A DNA stretch of 64,000 nucleotides from Asanoa siamensis (GTDB taxonomy: Bacteria > Actinomycetota > Actinomycetes > Mycobacteriales > Micromonosporaceae): positions 1 through 64,000 of the forward strand of contig NZ_BONE01000028.1 in assembly GCF_016862555.1 (NCBI RefSeq), written 5' to 3'. Under the pieces are notes generated by a model. The model had not been told where the DNA came from and made no database searches. It saw only the letters and a program-made list of their open reading frames with translations. Numbering within the stretch: the stretch's first letter is position 1; every line of letters begins with the position of its first letter. Shown one piece after another: positions 21,800-30,408 of the stretch. Position numbers and translations under genes: made by a program.

Positions 21800-23344
21800 A
21801 TGGACTACGGCGACTACCTCGAAACCGCGGCGGCGCAACTGGCGCGCGCCCATGCCATCCTGCGCCAACCGCGCCCGCCGGACCCTGCCGTCCGCGCATC
21901 CGCCGCCCTGGCCAGGATCCGGCTGTACCGCAGTGTGGAGCGGCAGGTCGTGGCCGTCGGTGGAGTGCGGGAGGCCGACCTGCCGCAACGCGGTGTCGTC
22001 CCGGACCGGCAGCGGGCCGGCGGCAACCAGACGGCAGCGGCGAACCTGGCGACGGCGCTGCGCTACGCGACCGCACACTCGATCACGGCAAGCGAGGGCG
22101 TCGGGAACATCCCACCCATCGGGCCCGTCGCGGTCGCGCTGCACAGCGCCCACCAGGCGTTACAGATCGCCGGCGACATCCTGATCAGCAACACCGGGCC
22201 ATACACCGGACCCGGCGACGACCACCAACCGAGCACCGCAGACGGCATCGCCCTTCTCGCGGGCGTCGGCCGCGAGAACAACCTCGCCGCTGTCGCGCGC
22301 CTCGCGGCCGCCGCCGCGGACATGGACGTGCGCCTGGCCCGCTGGCTGTGGCCGGAGGAGGCGCCAGCACCGCTGGGAAGGGTGCTGGCCGCCGCCGAGC
22401 AAGACGCCTGGCAGACGAAGAACGGCTCGCTGCGGAACGATGCGCGCACCATCGTCGGCCTCGGTCACGGAGCTCAGGCGCCGGTCCGGGCCCTGGCCAT
22501 CGGGCCCGCGGTCGACGACCCGCACCGGTGGGCATCCCCAGCCTCACTACAGGAATGCGTGGCAGCGGTAGACGCCGCCCGCGCGTGGCTGACCCGCCGC
22601 GGCGACGACCTGACGGTGCAGCAGGTGGTCCGCGTCGCGACCGCGGCGGTGGGCATCACCCGGTCGGTTGGGCACGTGCAAGCGCACACGACTGGGACAC
22701 CCGCGCTCGACGAGTTGGCCGCGACGACCGCCCGGCCATGGCGGGGCGTACTCGAGTTCGCCAACGAGTTGCGCAGCCCCGTGCCGGATCGCGGCAACCT
22801 GAGTACGTTGACCGCTGCCATGTCCGGAGTGGCGACATGGCTGCAGGGCCAGCTTCGGCCAGCCGGCCAGTGGGCCGATCCGCCCCGGTGGGCCGCGGAC
22901 GAGGCGGCTCGGTCGGCGTGGCGCACCGGCACGGCGCAGATCCTTTCCCGGATGCCGGATCTGGCCGACCAACTCCACGACGCGACGCTGCGCGCTCACG
23001 GTCGTGGCGGGGTGCTCACCGAAGCGCGGCGCCTGATCCGCCGACCCGGCCAGCTGATCCGCGCCACGCACTGGGTGACCGCGCCCCCGGAGCACCCTGT
23101 GTTCACCGAGCTGCTCGGCGGGCTGCGCGCGGCGGGCACCGCGACCCGCGCCCTGGCCGCCCGCGCGGACGTGGCGGAACGGCCCGGTGTGGGGGCAGCG
23201 GCCGCACTGGGTGCTCCGATGAGCCCGGCGAAGCTGGCCGGGCAGTGGTACCCGCAGAGCCCGGCCGAGCCGGTCGAACGGGCGAGCCGGACACGAAGCC
23301 GGGCGGCTCAGCTGCAGGGTGCGCCGCAGGTCAAGCGACGCTGA
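21800..23344 (+). CDS. Long helical transfer-associated protein
   Basis: 514 residues, ATG one base after the previous stop. Almost wholly alpha-helical with repeated alanine-rich segments; no catalytic motif, signal peptide or membrane helix. The C-terminus contains SPAKLAGQWYPQSP, matching the C-terminal motif of the 19,880 gene product, followed by a basic tail (RTRSRAAQLQG). It ends the rightward mobilisation operon and converges on the leftward secretion operon with 32 bases between stops. Possibly a substrate or partner of the secretion system. Function unknown. Confidence 0.55.
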   Translation: MDYGDYLETAAAQLARAHAILRQPRPPDPAVRASAALARIRLYRSVERQVVAVGGVREADLPQRGVVPDRQRAGGNQTAAANLATALRYATAHSITASEGVGNIPPIGPVAVALHSAHQALQIAGDILISNTGPYTGPGDDHQPSTADGIALLAGVGRENNLAAVARLAAAAADMDVRLARWLWPEEAPAPLGRVLAAAEQDAWQTKNGSLRNDARTIVGLGHGAQAPVRALAIGPAVDDPHRWASPASLQECVAAVDAARAWLTRRGDDLTVQQVVRVATAAVGITRSVGHVQAHTTGTPALDELAATTARPWRGVLEFANELRSPVPDRGNLSTLTAAMSGVATWLQGQLRPAGQWADPPRWAADEAARSAWRTGTAQILSRMPDLADQLHDATLRAHGRGGVLTEARRLIRRPGQLIRATHWVTAPPEHPVFTELLGGLRAAGTATRALAARADVAERPGVGAAAALGAPMSPAKLAGQWYPQSPAEPVERASRTRSRAAQLQGAPQVKRR

Positions 23345-23376
23345 ACGAACCACCGACAACGTCCGCTGATGGTGGC

Positions 23377-25383
23377 TCAGCTGTTGCGTTGAGCCGCCGC
23401 AGCGGCGGGCAGCGCAGCCCGCCGAGGCCGCTCACGCAACGCCGCTCTGGCAGACGCTGGCGCCGTCGTCGGCCCCTGATCCTGGCGCGCCAGCCGCGCG
23501 GCGTTCATGGCGTCGCGGACACGGTCCGGGCGAGGCCGCACCACCAGCACGGCCGCCGCCGGGCCCCCGAGCCGGCTGAGGGCGGCCGCACCGGCGGCGG
23601 GCTGCTGGCGCTCCAGCGCCTCCCGCAACTGCGCCGGTGTCGCGGCGGACAGCGACCGGCCGGACAACACGATCCGCGTCACCGGCACATCGATGCGGTT
23701 GACGCCGATGGCCCCACCGCGTACCGATGCGGTCAACGCGCCGTCCCCCGGGCGGGTCGGGGCGCCGGGACCGGCCCGCCCGCGCAGCGTGTGGTCAATC
23801 GTCAACGGGCCTATCCATCGGGGCGTCATGGCGTAGGCGCGGGCATCTCCGGCCCACGCGACGGTGAACCTCTCGCGCCCCGCGACCGGCCGGTCGCCGT
23901 CGAACGAGGTGAGCACCACGATGCTGGCGTTGCCCTGGTGTGCCGCGCCGAGGGCGGCAAAGTGGGTATTGACCGCCGTGCGGGCGATCTCGACGGCCCG
24001 CCGCGCGCCGACCAGGACCGCGACCCGGCCGGCGACCTCGCCGGCCAGAGCAGCGGCGTCGCGGTCAGCGGCGGTGTCGCCGGCGCCTTCGGCGATCACC
24101 CAGGCGGTGTGGCCGGTGCCCGGGTCGTGTTCGACCCAGGTCGCGGCCGCGCCCGACGAACTGGTCCGGGCGTACTGGTGTCCCACGGCCTCCGGGTCGG
24201 GAAACCCGGCGCCGCTCATCGGCGTGGCCGCTCCGGCGGCGGACTCGACCGCAGCCGCATCCGGCGCAGGGGCCTGCCCCGGATCGCCGATCAGGTCGTC
24301 GTCCCCGGGCGGGTAGATCGCCTCGAAGACGGTCAACGGGTTGAGGTCCAGTCGTAGCGTCACCTGGTGGGTCAACCGCGCCGCAGCCACCGCATCCCGG
24401 TCGCCTACCTCGGCCAGCAGCGGCGCCACGGCGCGCAGTGCGTCCAGGCGTATCTGAAACGACTCCGAGGACGGGTCCCGACCGAAACGCGCGAGTTCGG
24501 CGAGCCGTTGACGGAGCCGGTCCAGGTGCGGGGTCATCCGGTGCTCGGCGACAACGTCGACCAGCGGCGTGCGAGCCAGCGCGAGAGCGGCGACCGCGGC
24601 CATTGACCCGTCGGCGATCAGTGACGCCGGATCCGACCCGGCCGGAAACGACATGGCCTCAACCGGCCCTGACCAGTCGCGCAGCAACTCGTAGGACTTG
24701 TCGATCGCACCCTGCCCAGCGGCGTCGGCGTCGAATGCGGCAGCGATCGGGGTGCCGGACGGGACCGCGTCGGCCAGCAGCGCGACTTGCTCGGCGGTCA
24801 GCGCGGTGCCGCACGGAGCGACCGCCACATACGGGCGGTTGCGGTCGGGTAGCGACGGGCGCAGCCCGGCCACCGCGACCACGTCCGCGGGACCTTCCAC
24901 GATCATGACCAGGTCGGGCTGAGCTCCGTCGCGGAGTTGCTCCGCGAGTCCGTACAGCACGGCCTTCTTCGAATAGATCGCTGTGCTGGTGGTGTTGCGG
25001 TACTTCGGAGTGCCGGGCCGTCCGGACACGTCACGGCCGGTGAAGGCGACGACCTGGCCGTCTGCATCGCGGATCGGGAACATGACCCGGTCACGGAACA
25101 CATCGATCAGGTTTCCGTTGCTGGTTTTGGTGATCAGCCCGGCGTCGAGCAACTCCGAGTCAGTGAACCCGGCAGCCCGAAGGTGCTCTCGCAGAACCAC
25201 CCAGCCGCGTGGCGCGTAGCCGATGGTCCACGGCGTGTCCTGGGCGGTCGCCGCCACGATTCCGCGGCTGCGAAGGTACGCCAGTGCCCGGGGTTGGTCG
25301 GTCAGGTGGGAGCGGTAGAACTCGGTGGCTATTTCGTGCGCGGCGATGAGTCGCCGCGGGTCGGGGTCGGTGCGTCCGTTCAT
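23377..25383 (-). CDS. DnaG-type primase fused to PP2C-like domain
   Basis: 668 residues. The N-terminal half is a DnaG primase core without the CHC2 zinc finger: DVFRDRVMFPIRDADG (94-109), PKYRNT, the toprim motifs VEGPADVV with Glu163 and FDADAAGQGA with Asp218 and Asp220. Residues about 400-620 resemble a PP2C phosphatase: VIAEGAGD (429-436), VAWAGDARAYAM (508-519) and LTIDHTLR (527-534). The metal-binding ADGMGG of active PP2C reads AEGAGD here, so activity is doubtful. ATG shares ATGA with the coupling-protein stop. It could prime the complementary strand after transfer, with the PP2C-like part sensing or regulating. The fusion is unusual. Confidence 0.75.
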   Translation of the reverse strand: MNGRTDPDPRRLIAAHEIATEFYRSHLTDQPRALAYLRSRGIVAATAQDTPWTIGYAPRGWVVLREHLRAAGFTDSELLDAGLITKTSNGNLIDVFRDRVMFPIRDADGQVVAFTGRDVSGRPGTPKYRNTTSTAIYSKKAVLYGLAEQLRDGAQPDLVMIVEGPADVVAVAGLRPSLPDRNRPYVAVAPCGTALTAEQVALLADAVPSGTPIAAAFDADAAGQGAIDKSYELLRDWSGPVEAMSFPAGSDPASLIADGSMAAVAALALARTPLVDVVAEHRMTPHLDRLRQRLAELARFGRDPSSESFQIRLDALRAVAPLLAEVGDRDAVAAARLTHQVTLRLDLNPLTVFEAIYPPGDDDLIGDPGQAPAPDAAAVESAAGAATPMSGAGFPDPEAVGHQYARTSSSGAAATWVEHDPGTGHTAWVIAEGAGDTAADRDAAALAGEVAGRVAVLVGARRAVEIARTAVNTHFAALGAAHQGNASIVVLTSFDGDRPVAGRERFTVAWAGDARAYAMTPRWIGPLTIDHTLRGRAGPGAPTRPGDGALTASVRGGAIGVNRIDVPVTRIVLSGRSLSAATPAQLREALERQQPAAGAAALSRLGGPAAAVLVVRPRPDRVRDAMNAARLARQDQGPTTAPASARAALRERPRRAALPAAAAAQRNS

Positions 25384-27410
25384 GGCCGCCGTGCCGAGCC
25401 GCGGAAGCGCGGCATCCGCGACGTGGTCGAGTGGATCGAGTCGACGGGCCCGCCGGAGCTGTCGGCCTCGCCGGTTCCGTCTGCTCCCGAGCTCTCCCGC
25501 AACGGCGCAGGCTCAATGCCGGCCGGGGTCCCAGTGCTCGGCTGAGGTGCGCGCTCGATGACGGTCGGGGACGCGAGCGCAGGCAGCTTTACTCCCTGGG
25601 CGGACAGGTCGCTGATGAGTCGTTCCTGCTCGGCGGCGTCGGAGATTTCGGCGATCGCGGCGGCGGTTTCGGCGGTGAGCGTGGCCGCGGCGGGCTGGCG
25701 GTACCACGGGCTGAGTTCCAGCATGGCCGGCCGTGCGCCGGAGGCGAGCAGGATCGCGTGGCCGCGTTTGAGCGCCCGAACGTCCTCGGGGCCCAGGATG
25801 CGCTGCCGGCGGACGCTGATTTGGCGCGACATGGTGCCGGAGCCGTCGCGGGTCATCGATAGCGTGGCGACGTCGTGCTCGCCGACCAGAGCGGATACGT
25901 CGGCGGCGAACCGGGGGTCGTCTGCGCCGGCGCCGATGAGCTTTACGGTTGCGGCTCCCCACAGGGTGCCCATGCCCCGGTCGCCCCACACCGTGGTGCC
26001 CTGTTGATAGGTCTGCAGGATGGTGACCAGGATGATGCCGCGGCCGCCGTAGTGGCTGTAGAGCTGCGGCAGGTCGGCCAGGGGGCAGATGTTCGCCGCC
26101 TCGTCGAGCATGCACAGCATGGGTGGGTCGAGACGGCCGCCGCGTGCTTCGGCGCGACGCACACCGTGGCGCATGACCTGGTCGGTCAGGGCCGCCACGA
26201 GCGGTCCGCTGGAGCCGGCGCCGTCCTTGGACAGCAAGTACAGGGTGTCGCGGCTGAGGGGGAACAGGTCCGGGTTGAACTGGTCGAGGCCTGTCTCGGT
26301 GCCGGGTTGGTTGACCCAGGCCATGATGCGGGGGTCTTGGAGGCATTTTGCCGCCGTACGGGCGGTCTCGTAGATGCCGTCCCTGGTCTCCGGCGCACCG
26401 TTCTGCCTGCCCCGCAGCGCTCGGGCCACCTCGGGAAATCCGCCTTCGAACAGCAGGCCGACAGGTTCGTCGTCGCCGGCGTCGGCCAGCCACGCCTGCA
26501 CGTCGCTCATGCCGGCGCCCCTGGCCGCGGCGGCGAGGAAGAAGCTGGTCAGCAGGTCCTCGGCGGCGAGCAGCCAGAAGTCCTCGCCCTTGTCCCGCTT
26601 GATGGGCTGCACGAAGTGCGACGCCATCCGCGAGGCGTCTTCGACCGAGCTGATGCTGCTCAGCGGGTTCCACCACCAGCCTTGTCCGGTGCGGGTGATG
26701 CCCTGTGGGTCGAACACCCAGTTTCGGCCCACGCGGGCCCGGGCCGCGCGGGTCGTTGCCCACACGTCAGCCCGGTTGGAGGTCGCCACTACCGCGCCGG
26801 GGGCGTCGAGGATCAACGGCACCGCCAGCGAGGTCGTCTTTCCGGCCCGCGGGCCCATCACCGCGAGCACGCCGTCCTCCCAGGAGGCCCGCAGCGTCGG
26901 CCCGCGCCGGCCGGGGAGCACCATCGTGCCCAGCGCGACGCCGAGGTCGGCGCCGGCGAGCTTCTTGACCGGGGTGTCGCCGAGGCTGGGCCGCAGCTGC
27001 AACGCCCGCTTGGTCACCCCGGCGGGCGTGAGGTCGGCAACCTCGCGAGGACGGGCCATCGACGGCAGCGGGTCCCCGGCGTGCGTGCGCCGACGCTCCC
27101 AGATGACCCAGCCGGCCGTCACGGGCGCCGCGGCGGCCGCCACCAGCGCGCCGTAGACGCCTGCGACGGCGGTGTGATTGACGTGCGGATACAGCACGGC
27201 CCATTGGCCATGGAGCAGCCCGTCGACGAATGCCGCGCCGAAGGCTGGCCCGCCGGGCTGGTTCGTCATCGCCGAGGTCAGCGCACCGGCGGCCCACGCC
27301 AGCCATGCCAGCGCGATCGCCCCCCACGCCGCGGCGAGCAGCAGGAACGGCGTCAGCGGCATGGTGCCGGCGCTGGAGCGGGGTTGCACCGGGTGTTGGG
27401 ACAGGCTCAT
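25380..27410 (-). CDS. VirD4/TraG-like coupling protein
   Basis: 676 residues from ATG at 27410 (ATGA overlap with the VirB4-like stop). Two membrane helices (about 19-47 and 83-103), Walker A MGPRAGKTTS (185-194), Walker B CMLDEAANICPL, and the family motif VTILQTYQQG. This is the inner-membrane ATPase that brings the relaxase-DNA complex to the type IV channel. The C-terminal 100 residues are proline/serine-rich. It overlaps the primase-PP2C gene by 4 bp, which ties that protein to transfer. Confidence 0.88.
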   Translation of the reverse strand: MSLSQHPVQPRSSAGTMPLTPFLLLAAAWGAIALAWLAWAAGALTSAMTNQPGGPAFGAAFVDGLLHGQWAVLYPHVNHTAVAGVYGALVAAAAAPVTAGWVIWERRRTHAGDPLPSMARPREVADLTPAGVTKRALQLRPSLGDTPVKKLAGADLGVALGTMVLPGRRGPTLRASWEDGVLAVMGPRAGKTTSLAVPLILDAPGAVVATSNRADVWATTRAARARVGRNWVFDPQGITRTGQGWWWNPLSSISSVEDASRMASHFVQPIKRDKGEDFWLLAAEDLLTSFFLAAAARGAGMSDVQAWLADAGDDEPVGLLFEGGFPEVARALRGRQNGAPETRDGIYETARTAAKCLQDPRIMAWVNQPGTETGLDQFNPDLFPLSRDTLYLLSKDGAGSSGPLVAALTDQVMRHGVRRAEARGGRLDPPMLCMLDEAANICPLADLPQLYSHYGGRGIILVTILQTYQQGTTVWGDRGMGTLWGAATVKLIGAGADDPRFAADVSALVGEHDVATLSMTRDGSGTMSRQISVRRQRILGPEDVRALKRGHAILLASGARPAMLELSPWYRQPAAATLTAETAAAIAEISDAAEQERLISDLSAQGVKLPALASPTVIERAPQPSTGTPAGIEPAPLRESSGADGTGEADSSGGPVDSIHSTTSRMPRFRGSARRP

Positions 27411-28894
27411 CGCTGACCACCCGCCCGGGCCACCGACCGCACATCGGTTCCTCGTACCGCCATGTCCGTGTCGTACAGGTCCCACTCGTCGCCGACCAGT
27501 GTCAGCGCGACCGGAAGCCCTGGCCTCTCCCCGGTCTTGATCAGGTATTTGCCCCGGCCGGGGTGGACGCTGCCGGCGAACAGTGCCTCCGGTGCGGCCC
27601 AGGAGGACACCATTTCCCGCTCCGGCGCGGACAGGCGGGTGATCTGGCTGATCCGGTCCAACTCCCGCCCTGGCAGCGCCGCCATCACCTTGATCGCGGC
27701 CCTTTCGAAGAAGCCCCTGGCCTTGGCCCGGTCCTCCTCTGTTGGCAACGCTTCGAGGTCGTCGAGACTGTGCGTGATCATGAGCGAGGCCATGCCGCGC
27801 TGACGGTTGAGCCGGGTCAGGGCGTCGGCGTGGTCGACAAGGCCGGGGGCGCCGCGTAGTGCTCTCCAGAGCTCGTCCATCACGCCGAAGAACTGCCGCC
27901 GTGGCGCGAGGCCCTGCTCGGCAAGCACGGCGGCCGCGTCGACCACGCCGAACGAGTACGCCCAGGTGCACAGCATCGCCGCCGCGACGAGTTGGTCGCC
28001 GGCGGCGGCGACGTGGGAAATGTCCACCGACACCGCTGGTGCGTCCAGGTCGATCGGGGTTGTGGTCTCGGCGTCGAACACGCCCTTGAGCGAGCCTTCG
28101 CACAGCAGCGCCAGGGTGGGGATCAACTCAGCGACCCGCCGCTGGTACTCCGCCGCCGAACCGGCCCGGGCGGCGGCCCGCAGCTCGTCCGGTCCTTCTT
28201 CGAGGAGCCCGAGAACGTCGGGCACGGTGGGCTCACGGTCCAACCGGGCGGTCAGCACGTCTACGGTGCGCCCGAGAATGACCTCCTCCGGGTTGGTGAC
28301 CCGGCCGGCGCGCACGAGGGTGCACAGCGCGAGGAGCAGTGACAGCCGGCGGCCTCGGATCTCCAGGCGCAACCGGTCAGCGTCCGGTCCGCTCATCCGC
28401 GCCAGCGCGCGTCCCAGCGGCCCGGAATCCAGCGGGTTGATCCGGTCCAAGCCGCGCCCGACCCGGATCACCTGGCCGCCCAGGTGGCTGACGAGCCGGG
28501 TGTAGTCGGGTTTGGTGTCGCCGAGGACCAGGGCCTGCGTGCCGTATCCGACCAGACCCGTGATGAGGCGTTTTGCCAACGAGCTCTTGCCCACCCCTGG
28601 TTGGCCGAGGAGGAACATGCCCGGGTTGGTCACCAGACCGGCGTTCAGCCAGGCCAGCGGGTCGAGGCAGAGGACCTCGCCCCACAACATGTGCCTTCCG
28701 ATGGGCACGCCGAGCATGGGTGAGCCGGATCCGGCCACGAAGGGGTACATCCCGCACAGCTGCACGGTCGTTCCCTGGTATTCCATTCCCGGCGCGAGGT
28801 GGCTGACTCGGCCGGCGCCGGGCACGCGGAATCCCCATGACGGGGCGACCGGCCCGCGGGAGGGCGCGTCCACCGCGGAGTCGTGTGTGGTCAT
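27407..28894 (-). CDS. VirB4/TraC-like secretion ATPase
   Basis: 495 residues. Walker A LGQPGVGKSSL (96-106), LGDTKPDYTRL, and Walker B FFGVMDELWRAL followed by RQRGMASLMITHSLDDLEA (as in VirB4 proteins). It lacks the N-terminal half of full VirB4, which here is probably supplied by the separate SCO6880-like protein encoded just upstream. Powers assembly of the conjugation channel at the cytoplasmic membrane. GTG/ATG start region follows a 19-nt gap with GAGGAGCTACC upstream. Confidence 0.85.
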   Translation of the reverse strand: MTTHDSAVDAPSRGPVAPSWGFRVPGAGRVSHLAPGMEYQGTTVQLCGMYPFVAGSGSPMLGVPIGRHMLWGEVLCLDPLAWLNAGLVTNPGMFLLGQPGVGKSSLAKRLITGLVGYGTQALVLGDTKPDYTRLVSHLGGQVIRVGRGLDRINPLDSGPLGRALARMSGPDADRLRLEIRGRRLSLLLALCTLVRAGRVTNPEEVILGRTVDVLTARLDREPTVPDVLGLLEEGPDELRAAARAGSAAEYQRRVAELIPTLALLCEGSLKGVFDAETTTPIDLDAPAVSVDISHVAAAGDQLVAAAMLCTWAYSFGVVDAAAVLAEQGLAPRRQFFGVMDELWRALRGAPGLVDHADALTRLNRQRGMASLMITHSLDDLEALPTEEDRAKARGFFERAAIKVMAALPGRELDRISQITRLSAPEREMVSSWAAPEALFAGSVHPGRGKYLIKTGERPGLPVALTLVGDEWDLYDTDMAVRGTDVRSVARAGGQR

Positions 28895-28913
28895 CGGTAG
28901 CTCCTCACACCGG

Positions 28914-30401
28914 TCAGCGGGGCCACTGGGTGGCCAGTTGCGGTGGGCAGATTCCGCACGGCAGGGTGGTCACGAACCCCGCGGCCTGGCTGGCCCACAG
29001 CCGCCGCAGCCGGATCTTGGCGACCTCGGCGCGGGACTCGACGTCGGCGATGGCTCGACCGAGCTCGGCCTTGTCGGTCACGGTGACCGTGACGAACATC
29101 GACATCAGCCCGACGCCTGAGCCGGCGGCTTCCTCCTGGGCCGCGCGCAGTGCGCGGTCCTTGTCCGCGCGGTCGCGGGCGTTCTCGTCGCGCTTCTGGG
29201 CCGCTCGCAATGCGTCGCGGAACGCCGCGGCGTTGACCTCCCGCTCGACGATGTTGGCCGCCTGCCCGGCGGAGAACGGGCGGTATACCAGGCTGACCCG
29301 CTTGGGATAGGGGCCGGGGGCGAGCAGCCGGGACAGTACGTCGGCGTGTACTTGCGCCCGCGGGGCCTCGTGCCACGCCCACGACACGCTCCAGCCCGAG
29401 TCGTGCTGGTAGTGGTCGTAGTGCTCTTCGGCCGCGACCGGCCCGGCCGTGTCCCAGTCCAGCCAACGGCCTGGATTCGAGTCGCCGTCGCTGACCAGCC
29501 GTGCCACGTCGCCACGCGCCAGCGGGTCGTAGGCGGTGCGCACGGTCGCGGTGAGGTCTTGGGCGGTGGCCCGACCCAGCACGGTCACCCCGCAGCTGCC
29601 GAGTGAGTCCATCAGACCCGGCAGGGTCCGGCCGATCTCCGCGACGGACTCGTCGAGGTTGCGGGGCCGGGCAGGGGAGTGGGCGGGGTCGAAGGTGATC
29701 GTCACCCGGGTCTCGACATCGGCGGCCGCCGCCGGGCTCGTCTCGACCAGCTGTGCGAGCACCCGCCGGGCGGACGCTGGAGCGTTCGGCGCGACGCGCC
29801 GGGCGACGTAGTCAGCCAACCGCGACCCGGACGCTGGCGCGGTGTCCACCGTGATCGTCACCCACCGCACGATCGGCAGATATCCGAGCGAGGACAGCCA
29901 CCCGCCCCAGTTCGACACCCACGATGTCGCCTGATCCCGGTCGACCAGCCACGTCGACGTCGCCGCCGTCCGAACGGTGGCCGTCATCGTGCCGACTCTC
30001 TTGTGCCAGACGAGCCCGAAGTCCCCGGCAGGGTCGGTGACGGCGAGCAGGGTGGTGGGGGCCAGCAGCCCGGGTAGCCGCCAAGCCTGGGCATGAGCCA
30101 CCGTCACACCGGATCGATACGACGTGTAGCCACGTGCTGACCCCCACCCCCAGCGGACCCGCTGCAGCACTCCATGCAGCAGCGGTACACCATCCCAACG
30201 CAGGACGGTTCCACCGATGATCAACAGTGCGGGCCCGGCCGCGATGGCCAGAGCGGTCGGACTCAGCGAGGCGGAGATGATCAGTACGGTGAGGGCGATG
30301 AGCACCATCAGTGTCTGCCCGGAGCCCAGGCCCATCAGGCCCATACCCCGGCTGCGTCGCCACCCGCCGTACGTGCGTACCTGGCCGTCAGTTGACGTCA
30401 T
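28914..30401 (-). CDS. SCO6880-like type IV secretion protein
   Basis: 495 residues from ATG at 30401 (GTGAGGATCC before it; longer upstream reading is proline-rich noise). Two membrane helices at about 30-65 (LMVLIALTVLIISASL; ALAIAAGPALLIIGGTVL). The rest is soluble: SWVSNWGGWLSSLGYLPIVRWV, FDPAHSPARPRNLDESVAEI, and YDHYQHDSGWSVSWAWHEAP, followed by a helical charged segment. The pattern fits the actinobacterial SCO6880 family, always found between the VirB6-like and VirB4-like genes. Probably the membrane and N-terminal half of a split VirB3/VirB4 unit. Confidence 0.75.
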   Translation of the reverse strand: MTSTDGQVRTYGGWRRSRGMGLMGLGSGQTLMVLIALTVLIISASLSPTALAIAAGPALLIIGGTVLRWDGVPLLHGVLQRVRWGWGSARGYTSYRSGVTVAHAQAWRLPGLLAPTTLLAVTDPAGDFGLVWHKRVGTMTATVRTAATSTWLVDRDQATSWVSNWGGWLSSLGYLPIVRWVTITVDTAPASGSRLADYVARRVAPNAPASARRVLAQLVETSPAAAADVETRVTITFDPAHSPARPRNLDESVAEIGRTLPGLMDSLGSCGVTVLGRATAQDLTATVRTAYDPLARGDVARLVSDGDSNPGRWLDWDTAGPVAAEEHYDHYQHDSGWSVSWAWHEAPRAQVHADVLSRLLAPGPYPKRVSLVYRPFSAGQAANIVEREVNAAAFRDALRAAQKRDENARDRADKDRALRAAQEEAAGSGVGLMSMFVTVTVTDKAELGRAIADVESRAEVAKIRLRRLWASQAAGFVTTLPCGICPPQLATQWPR

Positions 30402-30408
30402 CGGATCC

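Noticed and set aside
23345-23376. Terminator between the converging mobilisation and secretion operons
   Set aside because: Only a weak five-base CCACC/GGTGG pairing can be drawn, with no T-run.
24603-24922. Plus-strand frames across the primase and secretion genes
   Set aside because: They mirror the high-GC coding of the minus-strand genes, have no ribosome-binding sites and give low-complexity proteins.
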